Made by a program: the position numbers and the translations under genes. The notes below the pieces were generated by a model. It made no database searches. It worked only from the letters and a program-made list of their open reading frames with translations, and was not told where the DNA came from. From Pseudomonadota bacterium (GTDB lineage: Bacteria > Pseudomonadota > Gammaproteobacteria > Steroidobacterales > Woeseiaceae), in NCBI GenBank assembly GCA_027621915.1, contig JAQCAD010000002.1, forward strand, positions 62,001 through 126,000: a stretch of 64,000 bases of DNA, in the 5' to 3' direction. This document shows positions 55,797 to 64,000 of this stretch, one piece after another. Within the stretch, counting starts at the first letter, position 1; every line of letters starts with the position of its first letter.

Positions 55797-57431
55797 CTAT
55801 TCTTCAGCAGCAAGACTCAAATGCTGACTGTAGTGATAATTCAGCACATTGTCTCCCCAGCCCTGGACCCGTTTGCTCACCATGCTCTTGTTGACGTAAA
55901 AATAAATCGGTATCGCCGGGTGATCATTGAGCAGGAGGCCCTCCGCCTCCGCGAGAAAAACCTTACGGCGATCAGGATCGGTCTGTGCGGCCGCACGATC
56001 CATAAGGGAGTCGTATTCGACACTTTGATAGGCGGTCAGGTTCGATGGATTGTCACTTTCGAACATGCTCAGGAATGTGTGTGCATCATTGTATTCGCCT
56101 GACCAGTTCAGGCGAAAAACCTGGGTTATGTCTTTTTGCTCGACGTTCGCCAGCAGCACGTGAAATTCTTCGTTGATCAGGACAGTCCCTATGCCAAGCA
56201 CTTCTTTCCACATCGCCTGTACTGACGCCGCGATGCGCTGATGTACATTCGACGTGTTGAACCTCACCTCGATCGTCAGCGGGTTATTCTCGCCAAATCC
56301 CGCTTCGCGGTAGAGCTGTCTTGCCGTGTGGTGCCGCTCTTTCCTTGACATGTCCGCGTACGAAAAGCGGCGCGGCTGATAATTTGCGGTTCCGTCCGGC
56401 ACCCAGCCGTACGCGGCGGTTTCTCCGCGACCCATCACCTCGTCGGCGATTGTTTCCCGGTCGATCGCCATGGACAGCGCCTGGCGCAGCTTCGGATTGT
56501 CTCTGAAACTCGGTTTCGTCAGATTGAAGCCGTAATAGTAGACAGCCAGCGATGGAGAGGTCCGCACTTCGTCGGGTCGTTCATCCTTCATTTGCACGAA
56601 GGATTCCGGTGGAATGGTTCGGGTCATATCCAGCTCTCCGGCACGAAAGCGATTCAGCTCTGCCATGGGCTCCGGCGTGACGTAGTGCACGACCCGATCA
56701 ATCTTTGTGTTCTCGTTGTCCCAGTAGTACTCGTTGCGAACGAGTTCTACATGCGAACCTACCTGTCGCTCCTGCAATTTGTAAGCGCCGTTGCTGACGA
56801 GATTGCCCGCTCTTAAGTGTTCGTCGCCCAGCCGTTCGACTGACGCGCGATGAAGCGGAAACGTGCTTGGGTGAGTGAGGAGGCTCAGGAAGTACGGGAC
56901 CGGACTGTTGAGCCTGATCCTGAATTCGTGTGTTGAGACAGCTGCAACCCCAAGCGCCCCTGGTGACAGCTCGCCCGCAATAATCTTGTCGGCGTTTTCA
57001 ATATTGGTGACTGAGATTAAATAGAGTGCTGCGGTCGCCGGATCGACCAGGCGACGAAAGCTGTAAACGAAGTCTGCCGCCGTAACCGGCTCTCCGTTGG
57101 ACCAACGGGCCTCGGGCCGCAAAGAGAATGTATATTCCAGACCATCGTCCGAGATGACCCAGCGTTCCGCGGCGGCGGCGCGAAGCTCACCGGTTGGTGA
57201 GAACCCGAGCAAGCCCTCGCCGAGATCGCGCTGCACATCGCCGGCCTCGGTTGAGATCGCATTGTGCATGTCCAGCGACTCTGGTTCCGCACCATTGCCA
57301 CGACGCAGAACCGACTCCTGAACCGATGGTGGTCCGGAATCGCCACAAGCGACCAACAATAGCGCTAAGAAGAACCACGCAGGCAACAGCCCGCGCGCGG
57401 AAAATCTTTTGATGTGTGTGGAAGTCGTCAC
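55797..57431 (-). CDS. oligopeptide-binding lipoprotein (OppA family)
   Basis: This 544-residue substrate-binding protein of SBP family 5 has a lipobox LLVACG (Cys about 29), so it is tethered to the membrane. It has LRRGNGAEPESLDMHNAIS, AERWVISDDGLEYTFSLRP, SNGEPVTAADFVYSFRRL and IYFYVNKSM, as in E. coli OppA/MppA. It starts a four-gene importer operon and lies 62 nt after mnmG on the same strand, so it may be read through from there. Peptides are the likely cargo; a murein-peptide role (as MppA) cannot be excluded. Confidence 0.92.
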   Translation of the reverse strand: MTTSTHIKRFSARGLLPAWFFLALLLVACGDSGPPSVQESVLRRGNGAEPESLDMHNAISTEAGDVQRDLGEGLLGFSPTGELRAAAAERWVISDDGLEYTFSLRPEARWSNGEPVTAADFVYSFRRLVDPATAALYLISVTNIENADKIIAGELSPGALGVAAVSTHEFRIRLNSPVPYFLSLLTHPSTFPLHRASVERLGDEHLRAGNLVSNGAYKLQERQVGSHVELVRNEYYWDNENTKIDRVVHYVTPEPMAELNRFRAGELDMTRTIPPESFVQMKDERPDEVRTSPSLAVYYYGFNLTKPSFRDNPKLRQALSMAIDRETIADEVMGRGETAAYGWVPDGTANYQPRRFSYADMSRKERHHTARQLYREAGFGENNPLTIEVRFNTSNVHQRIAASVQAMWKEVLGIGTVLINEEFHVLLANVEQKDITQVFRLNWSGEYNDAHTFLSMFESDNPSNLTAYQSVEYDSLMDRAAAQTDPDRRKVFLAEAEGLLLNDHPAIPIYFYVNKSMVSKRVQGWGDNVLNYHYSQHLSLAAEE

Positions 57432-57492
57432 TGAACACAGAATACCTGAACAACGTTATCGTTCTGTGGTTTCGGTCACTTTTTCCCCGGGA

Positions 57493-59400
57493 TCAGGCGG
57501 ATCTCTGCAGGTGCCGTTTTTTCAGATGTATGAGCAGCAGCGAAACCGTGGACGGGGTGACCCCCTCCAATCTGGACGCGGACCCAAGCGTCAGCGGTCG
57601 CGATGCCTCAAGCCGTTGCCTTGCCTCGGTCGACAGCCCGGTAACGTTCGCGTAGTCGATGTCGTGTGGCAGTTCGAGGCGCTCCTGTTTTGCGTGCCGG
57701 TCAATTTCGCGCTGTTGGCGCTCGATGTATCCGGCGTACTTCGCACCCACTTCGAGCTGCAGTTCCACCTGTTCAACCTGTTCTTCAGGCATCCCGTCTC
57801 GCCACTCGCCGCCGCCAATCGCAGACAACGATGTTACGAGCTGATAGTTGAATTCGGGGCGGCGCAGTAAATCTAGGGCGCGACACTCGCGCTGCAGCTC
57901 GGCACCAAGAATCTCCCTGTCTGCCTCTTCAAGCTTGCCGGGATGTACGACGATCGACTCCAGGCGGCGCTCTTCTGCAAGGGCCGCTACCCGTTTGGTT
58001 TCAAATGTGGCCCAACGCGCATCCTTTACAATGCCCAGCGTACGCCCGATCGGCGTGAGGCGCAGGTCCGCATTATCTTCGCGCAATAACAAACGATATT
58101 CCGCCCGACTCGTGAACATTCGATAGGGTTCGCTAACCCCGCGGGTAATCAGGTCATCGACGAGCACGCCGATGTATGCCTCGCTTCTAGACGGATACCA
58201 GGCGTCTTTTTCCTGTGCCTTGCGCGCTGCATTGATGCCGGCGAGCAGGCCTTGCGCAGCTGCTTCCTCATACCCGGTCGTACCATTTATCTGGCCTGCG
58301 AAATAAAGTCCCGGCAGGTGCCGCGTTTCGAGCGTTGGGTGCAGGTCACGCGGGTCGAAATAGTCATACTCGATTGCGTAACCGGGCTGCGTAATGTGCG
58401 CTTGCTCAAACCCCTTGATTGAGCGAACAAACCGCACTTGTGTGTCGTAAGGCAAGCTGGTCGAAATGCCGTTCGGGTAAATTTCATGTGTATCGAGGCC
58501 CTCAGGCTCAACAAAGATCTGATGCGAGTCTCGTTCCGCAAAACGCACGACCTTGTCTTCGATCGAAGGGCAGTAGCGCGGGCCAACGCCCTCGATCAGG
58601 CCGGAGTACATCGGTGACTCAGACAGCGACCCGCGAATAATGTCGTGCGTTTCCTCCGTTGTGTGCGTGATATGGCAGCTGATCTGTCGCGGGTGATCCG
58701 CTCGCTTGCCGAGAAAAGAAAAAACCGGTGTGGGCGTATCGCCTGGCTGTTCCGCCATCACGGCATAATTAAGCGTCTTTCCATCGATACGCGGTGGCGT
58801 GCCGGTTTTCAGGCGCGCCACACGAAACGGGAGTTCACGAAGACGCGCGGCGAGTTGGTTCGAAGGGGGGTCGCCCGCACGGCCACCCGACTTTTCACTT
58901 TTACCAATCAGAATTCGCCCGCCGAGGAAAGTACCGACCGTCAGTACGACAGAGGGAGCAAGAAACTTCAGTCCCAGTCCGGTTACGACGCCCGATACGT
59001 GATCGCTCTCAACGACAAGGTCTTCAACCGACTGCTGGAATATCGAAAGGCCCGGCTGGTTTTCCAGGATCGAACGAATGGCCTGGCGATAAAGCACCCG
59101 ATCGGCCTGTGCGCGTGTCGCGCGAACGGCTGGCCCCTTGCTCGCATTCAGGGTCCGGAACTGGATGCCGGCAATGTCGATCGCTCGCGCCATCGCGCCG
59201 TCCATCGCATCGATTTCTTTGGTCAGGTGACCCTTGCCAATACCGCCGATGGCCGGGTTGCAACTCATCTGTCCCAGCGTGGCAATATTCTGCGTAATGA
59301 GAAGTGTCCGAGCACCGGCTCGTGCGGCGGCAAGGCTTGCTTCCGTACCTGCATGGCCGCCGCCTACGACGATGACGTCAAATGTGGACTCGATGGACAT
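57493..59400 (-). CDS. mnmG: tRNA uridine-5-carboxymethylaminomethyl modification enzyme MnmG
   Basis: This 635-residue FAD enzyme, with MnmE, makes the cmnm5 modification at the wobble uridine of certain tRNAs. The FAD-binding fold begins [21 protein letters not shown], which is read here in two parts ([12 protein letters not shown] and ASLAAARAG). [21 protein letters not shown] and [21 protein letters not shown] (in part) are diagnostic. The gene was known as gidA. It lies in the conserved minus-strand series but is separated from mnmE by 4.3 kb and from rsmG by 14 kb. Confidence 0.97.
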   Translation of the reverse strand: MSIESTFDVIVVGGGHAGTEASLAAARAGARTLLITQNIATLGQMSCNPAIGGIGKGHLTKEIDAMDGAMARAIDIAGIQFRTLNASKGPAVRATRAQADRVLYRQAIRSILENQPGLSIFQQSVEDLVVESDHVSGVVTGLGLKFLAPSVVLTVGTFLGGRILIGKSEKSGGRAGDPPSNQLAARLRELPFRVARLKTGTPPRIDGKTLNYAVMAEQPGDTPTPVFSFLGKRADHPRQISCHITHTTEETHDIIRGSLSESPMYSGLIEGVGPRYCPSIEDKVVRFAERDSHQIFVEPEGLDTHEIYPNGISTSLPYDTQVRFVRSIKGFEQAHITQPGYAIEYDYFDPRDLHPTLETRHLPGLYFAGQINGTTGYEEAAAQGLLAGINAARKAQEKDAWYPSRSEAYIGVLVDDLITRGVSEPYRMFTSRAEYRLLLREDNADLRLTPIGRTLGIVKDARWATFETKRVAALAEERRLESIVVHPGKLEEADREILGAELQRECRALDLLRRPEFNYQLVTSLSAIGGGEWRDGMPEEQVEQVELQLEVGAKYAGYIERQQREIDRHAKQERLELPHDIDYANVTGLSTEARQRLEASRPLTLGSASRLEGVTPSTVSLLLIHLKKRHLQRSA

Positions 59401-59526
59401 TGCTCAAAAATTGATCAGGTTTCAGGGTGCGCCATTCTAGCGGCAGGTGTTTCACAGCGCTATAAGCCTTTACTTATTTCAATCCTTTCAGGAATATGAC
59501 AACGCCTCTCGACCCTGGAATCCGAA

Positions 59527-61005
59527 TTGAAGAATTGTCCTGCTGTGGCAGCAACGCTGCTCGCCCTGATGGCCATGACGCCCGCTCATGCCCAGGATGG
59601 GGACCCGAGCCCGGCGCTTGACCTTACGGATTGTCGAATCCGCGCCGCAGAGGGCTTCCCGGGCATCAAAGCGCGTTGCGGGACACTCATGCGTCCTGAA
59701 AATCCGGCCGATCCCGACTCACCCTTGCTCGAGCTATTCGTCGCCGTCGTACCCGCGTTGAACCTCGAGCCCGAGTCCGATCCCCTGGTGCCAATCGCCG
59801 GCGGACCGGGGCAGGCCTCGACCGAGTTCTACGCTGCCACCGCGAATGCTTTTGAGGCTGTCGGGCGCAACCGCGATATCGTGCTGATCGATCAGCGCGG
59901 CACCGGTCGCTCGGCGAAGATGCACTGCGCTGCAAACAACGACTTCATAGAAGGGCGGTATTCCCGGGAACAGACGGTTGCTGAAACGCAAGCCTGTCTC
60001 GGTTCGCTGCCGCATGACCCGCGATACTTCACGACCAGTGTTGCCGTGCAGGATCTTGAGGCACTGAGGGTCGCCCTCGGCTACGATAAATTCAATCTGT
60101 ACGGAATTTCCTACGGCACGAGGGTGGCGCAACATTTTCTTCGCCGTTACCCCGACTCAACGAGAACCGTTGTGCTCGACGGCGTGGTCGCGCCGCAGAT
60201 TGCTTTAGGGCCGGGTATCGCGATCGATGCACAAAATGCCATTGATTTGATATTCAATCGCTGCGCCGAAAGCGTGCAATGTAATGAGCGGTTTCCGGCC
60301 ATCCGCAACGACTTTCGTGCACTCAAAACAAGGCTGTCCAGCGAGCCTGAAGTGGTTGTCATGGCAAACCCGACCAGCGGACAGCTGGAAGAGATTCGCT
60401 TCGGTGACACGGAAATGGCCGGTGCGCTGCGCCTGCTAAGCTATCACCCGACTTCCGTTGCATTGATGCCCCTGCTGATTGACGAGGCGGTCAAAGGAAA
60501 CTACGCGCCGCTCGCCGCACAATCCGCGATGATTGCCGAAAGCATGTCCGACGCATTGAGCATCGGCATGCACAATGCCGTCGTTTGTACAGAAGATGCT
60601 CCTTACTTTGAGGCCGAAGGTGTGTCGCGCGACGCCCTGGATGCGACCTACATCGGACCGGTCAACCTTGACACGCTGGAGGCTATTTGTTCGGTCTGGC
60701 CGAAGGGCATCCTGGACGAAGAATTCAAGGCGCCGGTGTCTTCGGATATTCCCGTTCTCCTGTTGTCCGGTGATGCCGATCCGGTTACGCCGCCATCGTA
60801 TGGTGATCTGGCAGCGGTTGCTCTGGGCAATGCACGACACCTCACCGGCAGGAACCAGGGTCATGGTCAGGCGCCGCGCGGTTGTGTATCAGACATCATC
60901 GGCGATTTCGTCGCTACCGCCAGCATCGACGGTCTTGAAACCGAATGCATGGAACGCCTGCACGCCATGCCATTTTTTCTCGACTTCTCCGGCCCGTCGC
61001 CATGA
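59527..61005 (+). CDS. secreted S33-family alpha/beta-hydrolase peptidase
   Basis: This 492-residue exported protein has a TTG start, a signal peptide (to about PAHA) and an alpha/beta-hydrolase fold of the tripeptidyl-aminopeptidase/prolyl-aminopeptidase group. Oxyanion region GGPGQAST, IDQRGTGRSA, nucleophile elbow GISYGTRVA (Ser), LSGDADPVTPP (Asp) and GHGQAPRGC (His) make a complete triad. The C-terminal part matches the TAP-like domain. It is the first gene of an operon with the NatAB-like transporter (4-nt overlap). It probably releases N-terminal residues from peptides in the periplasm. Confidence 0.87.
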   Translation: MKNCPAVAATLLALMAMTPAHAQDGDPSPALDLTDCRIRAAEGFPGIKARCGTLMRPENPADPDSPLLELFVAVVPALNLEPESDPLVPIAGGPGQASTEFYAATANAFEAVGRNRDIVLIDQRGTGRSAKMHCAANNDFIEGRYSREQTVAETQACLGSLPHDPRYFTTSVAVQDLEALRVALGYDKFNLYGISYGTRVAQHFLRRYPDSTRTVVLDGVVAPQIALGPGIAIDAQNAIDLIFNRCAESVQCNERFPAIRNDFRALKTRLSSEPEVVVMANPTSGQLEEIRFGDTEMAGALRLLSYHPTSVALMPLLIDEAVKGNYAPLAAQSAMIAESMSDALSIGMHNAVVCTEDAPYFEAEGVSRDALDATYIGPVNLDTLEAICSVWPKGILDEEFKAPVSSDIPVLLLSGDADPVTPPSYGDLAAVALGNARHLTGRNQGHGQAPRGCVSDIIGDFVATASIDGLETECMERLHAMPFFLDFSGPSP

Positions 61006-61733
61006 TTGAAGTAAAGGGTCTGTACAAATCTTTCGGCGACATAAAAGCCGTTCAGGGAATAACTTTTGCGGCTGACAACGGCAGGATCACGGGCCTGTTG
61101 GGACCTAACGGTGCGGGAAAATCGACCACACTGCGCGTGTTGTACACGGTGCTAAAACCCGACTCCGGCTCCGCCATTATCGACGGTATAGATGTTGTTA
61201 ACGACAGCCTGGCCGCGCGCAGAAGAATTGGCACGCTTCCGCATGGCGCCGGGCTTTATCCACACCTTACGGCTCGTGAAAACATCGCCTACTACGCGAA
61301 GCTGTACGAAATGCCGGCGCACACGATCGACGAAGCAGTGCAGACGGTCATCGACCAGCTCGATATCAACGATTTTGCCGACCGGCGTACCAAAGGTTTT
61401 TCGCAGGGGCAAAAGACGAAGGTGTCGCTGGCGCGGTCGCTGGTACATGGACCGCAGAATATTATTCTGGACGAACCAAGCAACGGCCTGGACGTCATGG
61501 CAACCCGTTCGTTGCGAGCGCTGATCCGCCAGCTACGGGATGCAGGCAAGTGCGTTCTTTTTTCGAGCCACGTGATGCAGGAAGTCGCTGCGCTCTGTGA
61601 CGAAATTGTCATCATCGCCGAAGGCAGGGTCGCGATTCAGGACTCCGCCGACGGCATCAGAAACGCCACCGGATGCGACGATCTCGAGGATGCCTTCGTC
61701 AAGGCGATCGGGATGGTGGGGAACACGGCATGA
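61002..61733 (+). CDS. ABC transporter ATP-binding protein (NatA-like)
   Basis: This 243-residue ABC ATPase has the P-loop GPNGAGKST, signature FSQGQKTKVSLARS, and Walker B IILDEPSNGLD followed by the switch His in SSHVMQE. It opens with VKGLYKSFGDIKAVQGI, like NatA and other single-domain exporters. It begins at 61002 and overlaps the peptidase stop by 4 nt (ATGA), and its own stop is overlapped by the permease start in the same way. Confidence 0.88.
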   Translation: MIEVKGLYKSFGDIKAVQGITFAADNGRITGLLGPNGAGKSTTLRVLYTVLKPDSGSAIIDGIDVVNDSLAARRRIGTLPHGAGLYPHLTARENIAYYAKLYEMPAHTIDEAVQTVIDQLDINDFADRRTKGFSQGQKTKVSLARSLVHGPQNIILDEPSNGLDVMATRSLRALIRQLRDAGKCVLFSSHVMQEVAALCDEIVIIAEGRVAIQDSADGIRNATGCDDLEDAFVKAIGMVGNTA

Positions 61734-62908
61734 ACACGATTCGTAATGTGTTCGTTAAAGAGGTTACCGACAATTTCCGCGATCGCCGGACGCTGATGTC
61801 CGCACTTCTGATGGGTCCGTTGTTCGGGCCCATTCTGTTTGCTTTTGTTATCAACCTTTCGGTGAAGCAATCGCTCAGCGACTCCAGCGAGGCACTTGAC
61901 CTGCCAGTAATCGGCCGCGAACATGCGCCCAATCTCATCGCGTTTCTGGAAAGTAACAACATCAACATCATCGACGGCCCAGAGACCCGCGAAGAGGCCA
62001 TCGCCGCGGTCGGCAACGGCGATCGTGATGTCGTCATTGTCATTCCGGAGACGTTTGGCAAAAACCTGGCAGACATGATTCCGGCAACTGTCGAGGTTAT
62101 TACCGACCAGGCGAATACGCAGGCCGAACGGGAAACGCGACGGGCTACGCATGCGCTGCGGGACTACGCGCAGGAACTTGCCGTGATGCGCCTTTCGTTG
62201 CGAGGCGTGAGCCCGCTGGTCATGCGACCGTTGAATATCGATGAGGTCGACGTATCAACACCCAGCGGGCGATCCGCAATCCTGCTCGGCATGTTGAGTT
62301 ATTTCTTCATCTTTGCGCTGCTGACCGGCGGTATGAATCTCGCGATTGATGCCACTGCCGGCGAGCGCGAGCGGGGGTCACTGGAGCCGCTGCTTTGTTT
62401 GCCCGTCAAGCGCGATGACCTGATTTTCGGCAAGATTCTCGCCGCGTGTTTATTCATGGCGATTTCGCTTTCCTTGAGCCTCACCTGTTTTCATTTCACG
62501 CTCAAATTCATGCCGTTGCAGGAACTCGGCATGACGCCCAACTTCGGACCGATGGTCGTGCTGGCAGCGTTTCTGCTGCTGGTTCCCTTCGCGCTCGTCG
62601 GCGCATCGCTGATGACGCTGGTCGCCTCATTTACCAGGAGCTTTAAAGAAGCACAAACCTGGGTCAGCGTTGTGTTACTCGCGCCGACGATGCCGATTCT
62701 GGTCGTGTCTATTCTGATGGTCCGTCCGAGCACCGCGTTGATGTTCGTGCCCTCTTTGAGTCAACACCTCTTGCTGGTTGGTCTGATCAAGAACGAACCC
62801 CTTGATATGCTGCATGTCGCGGTATCTGTTAGCGGCACGCTGCTCGTCGGTGGCCTGCTAACCTGGCTCTGCGCCCGGCTCTATCGTCGCGAGGGTTTGC
62901 TGGGCTAG
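61730..62908 (+). CDS. ABC transporter permease (NatB-like, ABC-2 type)
   Basis: This 392-residue ABC-2 permease starts with a cytoplasmic/first-helix segment (NTIRNVFVKEVTDNFRDRR) followed by a large extracytoplasmic loop (about residues 50-180). Six C-terminal helices include GMLSYFFIFALLTGGMNLA and the TAGERERGSLEPLLCLPV motif found in NatB. With the ATPase it resembles the NatAB sodium-extrusion system, though cargo is not proven. It is the last gene of the operon, and a GC-rich terminator follows. Confidence 0.87.
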   Translation: MNTIRNVFVKEVTDNFRDRRTLMSALLMGPLFGPILFAFVINLSVKQSLSDSSEALDLPVIGREHAPNLIAFLESNNINIIDGPETREEAIAAVGNGDRDVVIVIPETFGKNLADMIPATVEVITDQANTQAERETRRATHALRDYAQELAVMRLSLRGVSPLVMRPLNIDEVDVSTPSGRSAILLGMLSYFFIFALLTGGMNLAIDATAGERERGSLEPLLCLPVKRDDLIFGKILAACLFMAISLSLSLTCFHFTLKFMPLQELGMTPNFGPMVVLAAFLLLVPFALVGASLMTLVASFTRSFKEAQTWVSVVLLAPTMPILVVSILMVRPSTALMFVPSLSQHLLLVGLIKNEPLDMLHVAVSVSGTLLVGGLLTWLCARLYRREGLLG

Positions 62909-62950
62909 TCCGCACAATTGACAATTCATGGCTTTTCGCCATTCTGTAAA

Positions 62951-62984
62951 AAAACCCCCGCGTGTCGCGGGGTTCAATTTTTGC
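62951..62984. terminator. bidirectional intrinsic terminator
   Basis: A stem CCCCGCG / CGCGGGG (62956-62962 and 62966-62972) with a TGT loop has A-rich sequence on the left and a T-rich run on the right. It lies between the convergent natB-like gene and the outer-membrane protein gene, serving both. Confidence 0.8.
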
Positions 62985-62997
62985 GTGTCGTAATACC

Positions 62998-63558
62998 TTA
63001 CTCGAAGTACCACCTGGCATTCATCTGGAAAATATTGACGTCATCCCAGAAGCTTGCTTTCAAACCCAGGGCGAGCTCCCGGGTCAGGCTCAGCATGAAA
63101 CCGGCATTCGCGCGTGTTTCACCATCGGACCGATCGAAATCGATGTAATCCAGACCGCCGAACAATTCGACCGCATCGCTCACCGCTCCGCGCACACCGA
63201 GGCCCACCGAAAATCCGTCATCGCCGGCGCCACCGCCTGCATCGAAGTCGAGATAGCCCAGATTGGCGTAGAGATCCATTCTTGGCGAAACATTGGTGTG
63301 ATAGCCGATGCCAAGCTCCATCATGTCGAGGTCACCGCCCGGATCGAAACCTGCATTCTGGTATTCGCCATAGACGTGGAAGTTCGTGTCAAGCGCGAAT
63401 GAAGCGCTGATGCCCAGGCCCTCGCCGTCGACATCGAATCCCGACCCGTCGAGATCTACCCGACCATACGATCCCTGTACATAGCTGTAATTGCTTCCCT
63501 GCGCGTTAGCTGAAGCAGAAAACGCGACCAGCAGGATGATAAGTGTTGAACGCAACAT
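62998..63558 (-). CDS. small outer-membrane beta-barrel protein
   Basis: This 186-residue protein has a signal peptide (to about SANA) and a beta-barrel pattern of alternating hydrophobic strands: SYVQGSYGRVDLDG, LGISASFALDTNFHVYGEY, MMELGIGYHTNVS, MDLYANLGYLDFD, FSVGLGVRGAVS, VELFGGLDYIDF. The end ARWYFE has the aromatic residues typical of barrel C-termini. The loops are rich in Asp and Gly. It is probably an eight-strand barrel in the outer membrane; role unknown. Confidence 0.85.
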   Translation of the reverse strand: MLRSTLIILLVAFSASANAQGSNYSYVQGSYGRVDLDGSGFDVDGEGLGISASFALDTNFHVYGEYQNAGFDPGGDLDMMELGIGYHTNVSPRMDLYANLGYLDFDAGGGAGDDGFSVGLGVRGAVSDAVELFGGLDYIDFDRSDGETRANAGFMLSLTRELALGLKASFWDDVNIFQMNARWYFE

Positions 63559-63736
63559 GACGTTCTCCTAATTTGCCCAAGATGTTTTCTTAATCTGGCC
63601 CTCGCGGCGGCAGACTATCGTTATTTGATCGTATTCGGGCGCGCTTGTTCACGGCGCCATGCTGAAGCCGCGAAAAAAGCCGTCCCAGAGCAATTCAAAG
63701 CGGCTCGATGAGCCCGAACAACCATGGGCCAGGGCG

Positions 63737-64000
63737 CTATTTACCGATGCAAAATTCCGAGAAGATTCGCCCGAGAAGATCGTCGCTCGTGAATTCTCCG
63801 GTAATCCCTGCAAGCGCTTGCTGTGCCAGGCGCAGCTCTTCCGCCAGAATCTCGCCGGCCTTGTCTGAATCCAGGGCCGCCCTTCCCGCCTTGAAGTGCC
63901 CCGAGGCGCTCACTAACCCGTCGACGTGCCGCTTTCTCGCGGTGAATGCGCCTGCGCCGGCGTCTTCGTGGCCCGCAAGTTTCTTGATCGTCTCGCGAAG
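63737..64000 (-). CDS. mnmE: tRNA modification GTPase MnmE (3' end, runs off right edge)
   Basis: The last 87 codons of mnmE end at a TAG at 63737-63739. The translation contains RKRHVDGLVSA, GEILAEELRLAQQAL, AGITGEFTSDDLLGRIFS and the conserved C-terminus FCIGK, whose Cys is needed in the tRNA modification reaction performed with MnmG. The N-terminal and GTPase domains lie outside the window. It is on the same strand as mnmG, 4.3 kb upstream of it in the order of transcription. Confidence 0.95.
   Translation of the reverse strand, partial: LRETIKKLAGHEDAGAGAFTARKRHVDGLVSASGHFKAGRAALDSDKAGEILAEELRLAQQALAGITGEFTSDDLLGRIFSEFCIGK

Noticed and set aside
59401-59526. Possible oriC or parS next to mnmG
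   Set aside because: The 126-bp region has no cluster of TTATCCACA-type DnaA boxes, and GTGTTTCACAGC near 59450 is only a half-like match to parS.
63659-63868. Small plus-strand open frame at the right edge
   Set aside because: Antisense to the mnmE 3' end, which has unmistakable conserved residues.

Overview
The window is a chromosomal segment of a Gram-negative gammaproteobacterium. It has high coding density, many lipoproteins, TonB-dependent receptors and secreted hydrolases, and the conserved gene order mnmE - mnmG - rsmG - parA - parB - atpIBEFHAGDC - glmU - glmS, all on the minus strand. That order normally lies next to oriC in Gammaproteobacteria. The secreted peptidases, amidohydrolases and oligopeptide importer would suit a marine protein- and polymer-degrading heterotroph (for example Woeseiales-like), but the taxonomy is inference.

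Right to left, the housekeeping backbone is: mnmE (3' end, 63737-64000), mnmG (57493-59400), rsmG, parA and parB (40682-43040), the complete F1Fo ATP synthase operon (32155-39143), glmU and glmS (16348-19691). It is split by accessory blocks. Between mnmE and mnmG lie a small outer-membrane protein and an S33 peptidase-NatAB operon. Between mnmG and rsmG lie an oligopeptide ABC importer, a DUF945 protein, a cytochrome c / MBL hydrolase / acrylyl-CoA reductase / serine hydrolase operon, and the methylcitrate-cycle genes prpB-prpC-prpD. Between parB and atpI lies an EAL-domain protein. Between atpC and glmU lie about 12 kb of mostly secreted enzymes, a beta-helix lipoprotein-TonB receptor pair, and a REP-associated tyrosine transposase flanked by REP-type palindromes.

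Left of glmS is accessory DNA: an IS30-family element with an internal deletion in its transposase, a decayed membrane-anchored protein, a TonB receptor divergent from two DUF6152 proteins, a cupin, several small membrane proteins, a tightly coupled APC permease - BtpA/SgcQ - PfkB kinase operon facing an ornithine-cyclodeaminase family gene, and a glutathione transferase - HCCA isomerase pair.

The most interesting leads are: (1) the APC-BtpA-PfkB operon, which resembles the fructoselysine (frl) layout without its deglycase and may be an undescribed catabolic route; (2) a three-repeat PHO-box-like site in front of the beta-helix lipoprotein/TonB receptor pair; (3) the RAYT gene with matched REP palindromes on both sides; (4) the grouping of acrylyl-CoA reductase with prpBCD; (5) the fragmentation of the origin-proximal gene order. 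No tRNA, rRNA, CRISPR array, parS site or DnaA-box cluster was recognised.
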